Under the pieces are notes generated by a model. The model had not been told where the DNA came from and did no database searches. It saw only the letters and a list, made by a program, of their open reading frames with translations. Position numbers and translations under genes: made by a program. Below are positions 29,501 through 37,841 of a DNA stretch of 64,000 nt, in pieces; the first letter of the stretch is position 1; every line of letters begins with the position of its first letter. The DNA lies in assembly GCA_019828565.1 (NCBI GenBank), contig JAHDYR010000003.1:1-64000 (forward strand), written 5' to 3'. Source of the stretch: Carpediemonas membranifera (taxonomy: Eukaryota > Fornicata).

Positions 29501-30468
29501 TTGTGACCATTAATCTGGACTTTGATCAAGGGAACAGATGGCTTAGTCTCGGTCTCGCCCTTAGTCTTTGACGGTTCGCCCTCGGCCGGTGACTCCTTGG
29601 AACTTAAAACACACACGCACTTGGAGGATTTACAGTAATCCTCCAGGTGGCCGACACGACCACACTTCTTACATGTGTGCTTGGGCTTCTTACACTTGAA
29701 CACCGAGTGACCCTTGCCACCGCAGTTATAGCAGGTGTAGTTAGAGTAGTCCTTTGCCGGCTTCTCCTTCTTGATTGCCTTGTGGCCCTTGTTGGTTTCA
29801 GCCGACCGGTTATCGGACGAGGGCTTCTTCGGGATCACAGACGAGTCGTGTCTGCGGTCATGGCGGGACGTGTAGGGTTGACGAGAGGGAGCGTCTTCGA
29901 AAGCGCTTAGTAGATCCCGTGACTCTTGGACTTCACGTGCTAGGGCTAGGACGGCGGGCATAGCCTTTTCCAGAGGCTGGTCCTCGATGAGCTCTTGGAT
30001 GCGGTACATGGCCTTGGGGTTGCTCTTAAAGGCACGCGTATACGCCTCCTTGAGGTTGTCCTCGTTGAGGGACTTCCCATCGAACAGGGACAAGAGGAGA
30101 GTGAACTTCCGATTGACGCGTGCGACCTGTACCGTGTCGAAGCTGTTGGCTCTTAGACGGAACAGCTGGAGGCGTGAGGTCTTGGTTCTGGGTTGCAGGG
30201 CTTGTCCGAGCCGCTTGAGAGTTCTCTGATCCTTCAGATCGCGGATGTTCTTCCTTGAGGCTACTAGGGGAGTGTGATCGTCGTCTTCGTCCTGCGTAGT
30301 GGATAGGATCGTGGCAATGAGGTCTTGTACCGAGCTATCAATCAAGTCTGAGATATCCCGATGGCCTCCGTAAGCGCGATAGTCGCGGAAGGCCTCGGCG
30401 AAAGTGATGAGAGCCTCAACTGACGGAACCGTTAGTAGAGGAGGTATAAGGCGTTTCTTATCGTTCAT
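26518..30468 (-). CDS. Gy1 Gag-Pol polyprotein, 1316 aa, intact
   Basis: Single frame from ATG 30466-30468, 19 bases inside the 5' LTR. In order: helical capsid-like region; two zinc knuckles (CYNCGGKGHSVFKC and CKKCGRVGHLEDYC, ~245-285); aspartic protease LLDSGAGVT (~330); RT with MPFGLRNAGAHFQ and YIYIDD (~633); RNase H with MTDASGVGYGAVLL and DHRNL; integrase with an H-H-C-C zinc domain (ENCPVC) and the D-D-E set in AVDTMG, QSDGG and MVERA; and a C-terminal chromodomain (REYLVHWAGCEDEEATW). All catalytic residues are present. Gag and Pol are not separated by a stop or frameshift, so protein ratio must be set another way. Confidence 0.95.
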   Translation of the reverse strand: MNDKKRLIPPLLTVPSVEALITFAEAFRDYRAYGGHRDISDLIDSSVQDLIATILSTTQDEDDDHTPLVASRKNIRDLKDQRTLKRLGQALQPRTKTSRLQLFRLRANSFDTVQVARVNRKFTLLLSLFDGKSLNEDNLKEAYTRAFKSNPKAMYRIQELIEDQPLEKAMPAVLALAREVQESRDLLSAFEDAPSRQPYTSRHDRRHDSSVIPKKPSSDNRSAETNKGHKAIKKEKPAKDYSNYTCYNCGGKGHSVFKCKKPKHTCKKCGRVGHLEDYCKSSKCVCVLSSKESPAEGEPSKTKGETETKPSVPLIKVQINGHNLTALLDSGAGVTIIKSTWASKLTKVSSEVIPIRTANKGILHAQGAVEGDVRLLASAFTPKACSYKPRMLLLDTEFDMIIGYPDMVALGILPQAYTDEQDDDEIEIPDVYKYQAPLFSLSQTSIDRQAELIRRYSDVFEDRSEPSRLEPYDLILREDRVVNARPYFVPPAKVDIIREHIDELSLKGFIERSNSPYASPAMTVPKKGGKSRFVVDFRQINEITPTFDYPIPMIDEVIAQLPNKKIFATLDLSSGYHQVELTKRCRKYTAFTTILGQYQYTRMPFGLRNAGAHFQRAMESAFAELVGHACYIYIDDIIVFGENEEDYLKNLESVLQRTRQIKLQLNRDKCQFSRAEVEFLGRVISHGCQRIAADRIQDILDLEMPKSVKGMQALVGFLNYFRDHVPGFAEVVHPLTQAMASKIPLGGDEQEQALRKVKTLLAQAEVLAIFDASKEHTIMTDASGVGYGAVLLQEGQPVCFMSKAFDQVQSRWSVGEKEAFAIVAAIKRWNKYLSWGKFTLLTDHRNLIYMYKSTNAKVRRWAEAMSDMDFDVKHVAGLDNGGADGLSRVYVMQSASEDDVEAEHLTAGAHLSRRVVTERLKDQGKSVSRETVSKVIENCPVCQVIRRPPVDSPSGLHTAVDRPFRRVAVDTMGPFPSVDGKAYITVMIDMCSRWTELVASSSTTGAAAADALVNNWILRFGCPEVLQSDGGPEFKNQLFKRIADEMGFKIHITTAHHPQSNGMVERANQQVLRILKARKFQLRGSTWIENLPVAQFIVNSSPRTSTRLSPAEIVLGYDLRIPQNVYVTDSSTASASESHREAAAAAVQLASSRVQAMREDALAKATASRNEIISRFVLVKYPSRPPNKLSPGWRGPMRRLAGVKQHGVVVAYKVLDLAEKDNSKAITVDASRVRKFNPGRLTEDQIKALAATADDEWEVERISRSRGRGPMSKREYLVHWAGCEDEEATWQDYSSVKDLEALDIFLKSDEAKRAGL

Positions 30469-30475
30469 GGCTTGA

Positions 30476-30487
30476 ATTTCTAGAAAT
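30476..30487 (-). promoter_or_regulatory. Palindrome at Gy1 5' LTR junction
   Basis: ATTTCTAGAAAT, a perfect 12-bp palindrome made of ten bases directly inside the LTR, one further base, and the terminal LTR base. It occupies the place where a tRNA primer-binding site would start. Only 7 bp separate it from the gag ATG. Confidence 0.8.
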
Positions 30488-30607
30488 GTAGTCCGTTAGG
30501 GACAAGAAAGCTTTACAGGGAAAAGAGACGACACCAAATGTGTCGACAGAAACCTGAAGACGATGTAAATAATACAACTATGTAAATATTGGGTAAGACC
30601 CACGACA
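30487..30607 (-). repeat. Gy1 5' LTR (121 bp)
   Basis: Identical to 24469-24589 and followed by the second AAGG target-site copy at 30608-30611. Confidence 0.95.
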
Positions 30608-30740
30608 AAGGTTGGCCTGACAAGGGTCACCGAGACCGGCATCTAGGCCCCTTGTCAGGACAAGGATAGCAGGAGAGGAGCGGGAAGCTGGGGCTCCCAA
30701 ATTCTGGGAATTCGCAGGATAAGGAAACAGGACAAAGGCA

Positions 30741-33700
30741 ATGGTAACCTACAAGATACTTAGTCTGAACACAGAGGGACACATAGGAAGAGGAAAGGAC
30801 TTCACGGCGTCTATGGCAACGGCGATTCAGCTAAGGTTGAAGGACATAGAGGCAGTACTCATACAAGAGACATGGAGAACGGCGAATACGAGGGTTCATT
30901 GCTTCATGGACCTTGACTACGCACTAGCAGGGAGGGAGACGGAAGAGGACCTGGTCTTAGCCAACGAAAAACGAAAGGCGGATGTCAAAAGTCAGCACCG
31001 CATCAACCGACAACTAGGCATAGCAGGCAATGACGAACCTGCGCCAAGATGGAAGGGAACAAGGGAAGGCATCGGCACGATAGTGAGCCCACACGCAACT
31101 GCAAAGTGGGACATCGGCATATCGGACAGCCTATCGGGAAGAGTGCAAGCCAGCATAATGAGAACCGGCAGGGACATACTAGTCATCAACGTGTATGGCC
31201 CTCCATCCGGCCACAGCAAGCAGGAGAAGGATGGATTCAGGGACACTATACAGAAGATCATGGACATGAAAGGGAGCATGGAGGCCATAATTATGGGAGA
31301 CTGGAACATCGACCCAGGCCAGATGGAAAGATCCACCCGGTGGAAGGATATGATGGAGAAGCACAGGCTCAAAGCCATCATACCCAAGTCTGGGACGCTC
31401 ACATCAGGAACATCAACCCCGGACTTTGCAGTGACAACACCAGGAATCCAGGGGGCGGAGATTGAGGTGGTAGAGTCTCAGAAGGTCGGGGTATGGGGCT
31501 CAGCACACAATGGAATCACACTAGCATGGAAGGAACAACGGTACTATGGCAGAAGTGAGCGAGACGTGGCTCTGGCCATACCCGAGGTGCACACCTGGCC
31601 CATGAAAAAGAAGGAGGGGCCAGTCACAGTCTCAAAGCTGAACAGGATCAAGAGCTCGGACCAATGGGAAGAGACTATAAGAGCATGCATGGGCGACCCA
31701 GTGAACAACAGGGGAGCAAAGGCAAGGGACAAAGTGTTCGGGAACGGAGTGTGGAGCGAACTCCAGCGAACCCCATGGACAGAAATAGGCAACAGGACCA
31801 GGAAGGAAAGGATGAAAGAGGAGCTGGAGAAATACTGGGGAGAGCGCAGGGCCAAATGGGTGGCCGACCTCAGCAGAAGTGCAAAGGGGGTATAGGGCCT
31901 CAAGGGCCTCAGTGGAAGCTGCCATCAGAAGGTGGTGGTGTGTTAACCAATACAAGGGAATGCCGGAGAGCCTCCTCAAGGACGGAGTGATAACCACGGA
32001 CAAGGCGGCCATCAGCGAGATCCTCTTGCAACAGTATGCTAGAGTCAGCAGAGGCAGGGAACCCACCTGGAAGACATGGAGGGGCAGGGACGGAAATGAG
32101 TTCAAGGAAAGCGAGGTCAAAGCCGCAATCAAAAGGATCAGGAGGGACACCGCACCAGGGCCTGACCTCACATCTGGAGACATGCTGAGAGAGCTGGATG
32201 AGAAAGGCCTTAGGGAAGTGACGAGGCTCATCAACAGGGTCTACAGGGAGGGCGACGTACCCAAAGCATGGAAGTATGCCACAGTGTCGGCCATACACAA
32301 GACAGGGAAGCCAAGGGTCAAGCCGGAATCATATAGACCAATATCCTTGACACCACTGCTATACAGGGTCTATGGTAGATTGCTCAAGATACGTCTGGAA
32401 GCAGCAACGAAAAGGTTCATACCAAGAGAACAGGCTGGTTTCCAGTCAGACAGGGACGTCATCCAGCAGATACAGTACATTGTGCAGCGGCACCAGGAGG
32501 GGTGAGACCACGTCAATCTTTCTGGACATCGAGAAGGCATATGACACGGTACCAAGGGACATTCTCATGGATAAGCTACAGGGTATGGGGGTGGAGGAGC
32601 ACTTGATCAGGGCAATTCAAGGCACAATAAAGGAAACCTGGATATCAGTCAAGGGGGCAAAGGCATGGGAAAGAACCAACAGGGGAGTTAAGCAAGGGTG
32701 CGTCCTGGCACCGACATTGTTTGTGCTGTTCATGGCTAACTGGCCCCACCTGGCCAGAAAGAAAATCAAGGGAGAACGGTACGACATCAGAGAACCGCCA
32801 AGGACCACGAGCCACCTCAGCGACCGACTACCGGCAGCACTTACCATGTTTGTGGATGACACTGCGGTCACAGGGAGCAAACCGGAGCATAGCCAGATGG
32901 TCGCCAACATAATGGTAGACATAATCAAAGAGCATGAAATGAGGGTGAACGCCCAGAAGAATGTAATGATTAGCGTGGACAGAACAGCCCTAGTCAGGAT
33001 CGAGGGGGTAACACTACTGCCAGAGAAGGAGGCGAGATACCTGGGATTATGGATCGCAAGTGGGAAGGACCCTATGTCGGCCTGCATAAGGCGGAAACAG
33101 GAGCAGAGCGAAAGGTACAAGAGACTGGTGAGATGGGCAGGGTGGACCAGGGCAAACATGCCAGCACTAGCAAGCAGGCTACTACTGGAAATATATATAT
33201 GGCCCAGGATCCTCTTCGGAGTCGAGGTGTGGGGGAACGCACCGGGAGGTAGAAGGATCTGGAATGACTGGCAGGGAATCATGGCAGGAACAGGACCGGG
33301 AGGGGGCGCAGCCATGAGGCTGATGAATGGATGGGTGGACCTCCAGGCACACATGGAATGGCTGGCAGTCAAAAGGATAGTCAACTACAGGGACCAGGAT
33401 ATACCAGTCAGAAACAGAGAATGGGGGCGAGGCACGGTTATGTGGGAAGCTAGGGAGAGAGTGCAGCATCTACTGGAGGGCACCAGAGAGGGAGCCCCTA
33501 AACCAGCGCTACTGGATTATGGCATGGAAACGATCAGGAGGGGGTGGATGAAGCGGTGCAAAAGCCGTACGGCACTAGGACTAATGGAAATCATGGGGAC
33601 AAGGAAATTAAGCAAGTGTCTGCAAGGTAAGCCTACGGTAGACCGAAAGGCTGGGAAGGGGCAAAGCAGGGCGGAATGGAAGAGAATTGTATCCATTGCA

Positions 33701-34180
33701 GCCAATGTCAGCCCATCCCCATCGTCGGCAGAGAGAGGGGAGGGCCCTATGAGAGCCATCACAGAGCTGGCCCAAGGCGCTGACCTGAAGAGAGAAATTA
33801 GCAGACTATGCCCCCTATGCTCGGAGGAGTCGGAGGTGAGCCTGTTCTACAGGATCATTAGGGAAAAGCCAGGACCAGCAAGGAAGCAGGAAATGATCAG
33901 GGAGTGGGCAGAGGGCCAGAGGCTAGGATCGGCAGCGCACATAATCTGTGAATGCCCGGCAGTAGACAGGGGAGATGCTTGGACAAACCTGTGGACAGCA
34001 GCGAAGCACAAAACTAAGGACTTGGAAGTAAGGCAGGGCCCCCAGGGCGAATGGTACCAGGAAAGACCCATCCTAGAATTGCAGCAACTAATAATATGGG
34101 GCTCGGAGGACATTTGGGAAGGCCTCACGGCAGGACTACGGGAACTGGCAAAGGTTTACAACAGCTTCAAGGTGGAATAG
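30741..34180 (+). pseudogene. NL-A ORF2: APE endonuclease and reverse transcriptase, two frameshifts
   Basis: ATG 30741. The endonuclease (30741-31500) shows SLNTEGH, LIQETW, GTSTPDFAV and GDWNIDP; the final catalytic block reads SAHNG where SDH is usual. The RT follows with TAPGPD, YRPISLTPLLYRVYGRLL, FLDIEKAYDTV, VKQGCVLAPTLF and the catalytic FVDDTAV (about 32848-32868). The C-terminus has a Cys/His cluster (CPLC ... HIICECPAV, ~33810-33960). The frame shifts at a G5 run near 31887 and a G4 run near 32502; in each case one G fewer restores it. It makes the target nick and copies the RNA. Confidence 0.88.
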
Positions 34181-35097
34181 AAGCATGTCATGAACCCCTG
34201 ACTCCAGGACCGGGAAGGGATGGACAAGGAATCAGCCATGGACCACCCTCGCTGGGTGCCAAGCTCCTGGGATCAGTGAGGAAAGGCCCCACGTATCCCG
34301 GTGGCCAGGAACCAAAGCAAGGGAAGGAACGACTGCAAGGGAAGAACAGGGAAGGACAGACCAGAAATAAGAAAGAAAGGACATGCCACAAGGACAGAGC
34401 AAGGATAAGGTCAAGGAAATCCATATTCATATGGTTGCACCACTCGTTGGGACCCCAAGGAAACTGCAGGGACTGGCCACGGGGGTCGGAGGGGCACAGG
34501 TGCCCCTGCCGTCCTTGTTAAACGACATGGGAAACCAAGGACATGTAGTGCAAGCGAAATGTTGTGAGGGGTAACAGGACAACCAGGCCTAGTGCCTGGG
34601 GGTACACCACCCATGCCCTGACCCACGCCACCTAACCGGGGTAGACAGTATGGACTTAGCCACTTTCCCCGCCTTCGGGTAGGCTTCCTAACAGAGTCGA
34701 GGGGGCATGGAATTGGGGAACCGGACAGAAGAGAGGGTGCCGTGGCTGAACGGCTCTACAAGGACTGCAGGGAAGCAAGGAGTGTCATAGTCAAGGTCCT
34801 GCAGGACGATCCTGCCTGTCAATGCCCCGAGGACAGACCCCCAGGCTCCCCGGATAGTTGCCGGACTTTCAGGGAGACAGGAAAGCATATTTGCACGGAG
34901 ATGGCCGCAGGGCCTCTGGGGCGATTGGAATCGGCTTTCCGCGGAGACTGTAGCACCGAAAGCCCAAGGCAAACGCTGCTGACCAGTTTGCCACGGGAAA
35001 TAGGCAGTACCCCGGGGCACTCAGCTCCAAGACAACGGGAAACAAGCTCAGTCCGGGGTCAGAATCCAAGCACCATAAATTTCTTTCTTTCTTTCTT
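34181..35097 (+). other. NL-A 3' UTR and tail
   Basis: About 900 bp without a convincing gene, ending in TTTCTTTCTTTCTTTCTTTC immediately before the target-site duplication. A simple-repeat tail instead of poly(A) is seen in several non-LTR clades. Confidence 0.7.
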
Positions 35098-35111
35098 TCA
35101 TCTCTAGTACC
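35098..35111 (+). repeat. 14-bp target-site duplication of NL-A, right copy
   Basis: TCATCTCTAGTACC, as at 20275-20288. Confidence 0.9.
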
Positions 35112-35208
35112 GAGACTGGCATCAGCCTCGGACAACTAGCCCTTCCTTGAGGGGATGACGGGGTTCCCGTACCCGTCGTGGCTTCTAATGCCTTTTTTCA
35201 TGGGAGCT

Positions 35209-35967
35209 TTACTTGCTGGGTTCTGTACCCATAGTTAGTCGTTTCAGTCTGTCTGCGGCCCACTGGCGGTCCTTGCGCACAGCCTGGGCAATGTAGGGTC
35301 TAAGGCTAGCCGCCGAGGCCCATCCTCCGAGGAAGGCAATGCTCTCAAGCGGCGTGCCGTGTAGAGCCTCAGAAGAGGCTCCGCCCTTACGGAATGAGTG
35401 GAAAGTGACACCTGGCCCAAAGGCCGACGTGATGTATCGTCTCATCTCTCTCTCAGAACACTCGTGCTTGAGGCTTAGACCCTTAGGTGTGACTCGGCGC
35501 CACAGCCGATCGCTGGGGCTCTTCAGGCGCGCTTCGAGCCACTTCAAAGCCGTTGCGACGTCAAAGTGGTCTGATGCCAGCTCCGAAAAGGCTATGAACC
35601 TGTCGAAGTTGATCTGGCCGACCTTAGTTGTCTTAGCGCGCACAGTCACTCCAGAGTCATTTGCAGAGATGTCCTCCTTTGTCAGAGAGAGTACTTCGAT
35701 GCCTCTGGCAACACATAAGAAGCAAGTGGAACCAAAGACAACCGCCTGCCAGTTCTCTACTGATCTTGCATCATAAACAGATGCAATTGCCGCCCGCATC
35801 TCCTCAGAAGAGATTGGTCTTGCCCCACCGGTAGCCCGCGTGCTGTTAGAGACCTTCTTTGCCATACGGATGATACGCTCGCTGAACTCTGAAGGCCTCC
35901 AGTCGGAGAATTGAGGAGCGAGCTTACACACCCAATAACCTGTCAGACCAACCGACCCCTTCCCAAC
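35209..35967 (-). CDS. DIRS-B tyrosine recombinase, C-terminal ~250 aa
   Basis: The frame is open from the Gy2 insertion point (35967) to a stop at 35209. All catalytic residues of a tyrosine recombinase are seen: Arg in VARGIEVLSL, TFHSFRKGG (H-x-x-R), Trp in GGWASA and Tyr in LRPYIAQ. It parallels the DIRS-A recombinase along its length, including GYW...FSDW near the start. Its N-terminal part continues beyond Gy2 at 45126: setting aside Gy2 and one CAAC copy makes the frame continuous (LQEAAR-V-GKGSVGLTGYW). The rest of DIRS-B to its 5' side is not in the window. Confidence 0.85.
   Translation of the reverse strand, partial: VGKGSVGLTGYWVCKLAPQFSDWRPSEFSERIIRMAKKVSNSTRATGGARPISSEEMRAAIASVYDARSVENWQAVVFGSTCFLCVARGIEVLSLTKEDISANDSGVTVRAKTTKVGQINFDRFIAFSELASDHFDVATALKWLEARLKSPSDRLWRRVTPKGLSLKHECSEREMRRYITSAFGPGVTFHSFRKGGASSEALHGTPLESIAFLGGWASAASLRPYIAQAVRKDRQWAADRLKRLTMGTEPSK
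35964..35967. repeat. Gy2 target-site duplication, left copy (CAAC)
   Basis: CAAC before the left LTR matches CAAC at 45122-45125 after the right LTR. Confidence 0.85.
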
Positions 35968-36060
35968 TGTGGCGACAACAGTATTTACACATAACCTGCG
36001 AAGCAGGGGTGAGTGTGCCCGTAGCTATAAATAGCAATAATAATAACTGAGGCACTGACA
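35968..36060 (-). repeat. Gy2 3' LTR (93 bp)
   Basis: TG...CA repeat matching 45026-45121 except for one C/T substitution and a 3-bp indel near the end. On the minus strand it is preceded by the polypurine tract CTCGAGGGGGGTAG. Confidence 0.85.
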
Positions 36061-36441
36061 CTACCCCCCTCGAGCTGTAAGTGGGGCGTATGAATGATGG
36101 TGCCGAAGATATGTTTTGATGTCATCAAATCTTTCGGTCAGATCTCGAGGATATTCTCCACGATATTCGCCAGGAGTCTGGGTTCGAGTCCCGGGATGGT
36201 CACTTTTGTCGAACAGCGGATCAATTGATGAGCGAGTTGTTCGTGATGACGGTATGATGTCCAGAATAAGCCTGGTGTGTTCGAAACGCGAAGGATACTG
36301 TTAGAAAGTCCTTCTTTCCCCCCTTTTCCTGCTATCGGTTCTCGATGAGGGAATGCATGATGTCCTGTTCGAACTGCGTTCGTTCGGATGAATGGTTGTA
36401 CAATAAGCAACATCAACATGAGATTAGGATGGGCTGATGTT
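36061..36441. other. Gy2 3' non-coding region
   Basis: 381 bp between the pol stop and the 3' LTR. It holds the polypurine tract next to the LTR and a tRNA-like stretch (36118-36201) on the opposite strand. No gene seen. Confidence 0.5.
36118..36201 (+). pseudogene. tRNA-like sequence (decayed, long variable arm)
   Basis: Shows a D-stem ATCT-TTCGGTC-AGAT, an anticodon-like stem CGAGG/CCACG (one mismatch) with a 7-nt loop ATATTCT, a ~15-nt variable region, and a strong T-arm CTGGG-TTCGAGT-CCCGG followed by GATGGTC A. The acceptor stem has four Watson-Crick pairs, two wobbles and one mismatch. Probably a tRNA relic or SINE head carried in the Gy2 3' region; not expected to be functional. Confidence 0.35.
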
Positions 36442-37702
36442 CTATAGTCGCTTTTCCAGCTTTGAGCGCTCGTCGGGCGGTAGCGTCAACAAGTAACTGT
36501 CTAATGCGACGAGCTGGCGGTTCTCTGCATCTAGAGGTTCCCACGTAGCCTCTGAGTGTTTGAATCCTGCCCAGAGGATCTTGGTCAGGCCTGGTTCCTT
36601 CCTCAGGTCGTGATCCAGGATGGCTTCGACGACAAGTTCGTCGTGATCCAGGGCCGCCATTTTGAGGGCCGCCTCTGGGCTGACGGGCGCTGCGATCATG
36701 CGCTCCCCGTGGATGTGAACCACCTTCTTCGTATTGAGGTCCTTCAGTCGGTAGACGTTGGGGTCTTCGCCACGACCCAGGACCTTAAGTGGTCCCCGGA
36801 GGAAGGGTGAGAGCTTCTGGGGCTTCCTGCTCGGGATGATAAACGCGAACTCGTGCGGCTTCCACCTGTGGGTGGTCTTGAAGTGATCTCCCCGGCGCTT
36901 AGCCGCGTTGTACTCCTCCACAGCATGCTTGCTCAGTGCGCGGATGCGGCCGAGGGCCTCGATGTGACTGGCGAGAGCTGTAGATGCGCGCTCGGGGTCG
37001 GTGTAGCTGCGTGGGGTCTTCAAGTGTCGAGGGCTGATGCCCAGTAAGGCCTCGAGGGGTGATATTCCCCCAAGAGTGCGATGTGGAGCGGAGTTGACGA
37101 GGAATTGGGCATTATAAAGCCATCTTTGCCATTCGTTGGACTCTGCTTCCATCATGAGTTTGCGTAGAGCGCGCACGGCCGTGCAATTCGCTCGCTCAAC
37201 TATACCCGAGCTCTGTGGATGGTAGGCTGTAGCAATGTGGTGCTTGAGGGTCATTTCACTCGTAAGCTTCTCCATAAGCTTGTTGTGGTACTGGGATCCT
37301 CCATCGGTGTGGATCTCCTGAGGAATGCCGAAGCGGCCAGCGAATGCGAGTAGGGCCTGTGCGGCTGAGTCTGCAGACGTGTCCCGGACTGGAACTAGGT
37401 CGACGTACTTGGTAAAGGAGTCAATGATGGTGATGATATATCGATTGCCCCGAGTGGATTCGGGCAGGGGCCCGATCGTGTCCAGCTGGACTGTCTCGAA
37501 CGGCTCTACCCTCTGCGTGCTATGCCACGCGGTCTGGCGCGCTTGGATCTGTCGAGTCTTCAGACATGTCGGACAGGTCCGAACGAAGGCGTCGATGTAG
37601 AGGTCAATGGTCTCGCGTTGAGCTGGCGTTGCCAGCCTGCGGATGAATCTGGCTGATGGGTGGCCGGCGGATCCTCCATGAAGGGTCCGGAGGATGGCGC
37701 GG
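36442..37702 (-). pseudogene. Gy2 Pol, integrase and chromodomain part
   Basis: Open frame up to the Gy3 insertion point. An H-H-C-C zinc domain (HGGSAGH ... CPTC) is followed by the integrase triad in QLDTIGPLP, HTDGGSQYH and IVERAN, then a basic C-terminal part and a chromodomain (ILWAGFKHSEATWEPL). All integrase catalytic residues are present; this part is undamaged except for being cut off from the rest of Pol. Confidence 0.9.
37698..37702. repeat. Gy3 target-site duplication, left copy (CGCGG)
   Basis: CGCGG, matched by 42284-42288 on the other side of Gy3. Confidence 0.9.
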
Positions 37703-37829
37703 TGTCGTGGATCTTTAGATCCATGCATATATTTATTCCTGATCTGATTACGATCTGGTCTTGATTTGTCTTTTGTTTTTAAACACTTCGCATTGTTCGT
37801 TGTTGTTCTACCCCCGCGCGCCTACAACA
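37703..37829 (+). repeat. Gy3 5' LTR (127 bp)
   Basis: TG...CA, identical to 42157-42283. Confidence 0.95.
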
Positions 37830-37841
37830 GTAATATTACTG
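37828..37841 (+). promoter_or_regulatory. Palindrome at Gy3 5' LTR junction
   Basis: CAGTAATATTACTG, a perfect 14-bp palindrome; its CA is the end of the LTR. The gag ATG follows immediately (37842). Confidence 0.85.

Larger units (their letters stand above)
24469..30607 (-). mobile_element. Gy1, complete Ty3/gypsy chromovirus
   Basis: 6139 bp with identical 121-bp LTRs and AAGG duplications (24465-24468, 30608-30611). Gag-pol is one unbroken 1316-codon frame on the minus strand, and an opposite-strand ORF lies between pol and the 3' LTR. Identical LTRs mean a very recent insertion, and nothing visible prevents activity. It interrupts NL-A, so it is younger than NL-A. Confidence 0.95.
20289..35097 (+). 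mobile_element. NL-A, two-ORF APE-type non-LTR retrotransposon, split by Gy1
   Basis: Bounded by a 14-bp direct repeat (20275-20288 and 35098-35111). Leaving out Gy1 and one copy of its 4-bp target duplication, the element is about 8.67 kb: 5' UTR (20289-20761), ORF1 (20762-24265), spacer, ORF2 (30741-34180, endonuclease plus RT) and a ~0.9-kb 3' UTR ending in a (TTTC)n tail at 35078-35097. The plus strand is purine-rich throughout (many AGG/AAG/GAC codons), unlike the neighbouring elements. No RNase H domain recognised. Confidence 0.92.

Noticed and set aside
35078-35097. The TTTC repeat as an independent microsatellite
   Set aside because: It sits exactly between the NL-A 3' UTR and the 14-bp target duplication, so it is the element's tail.
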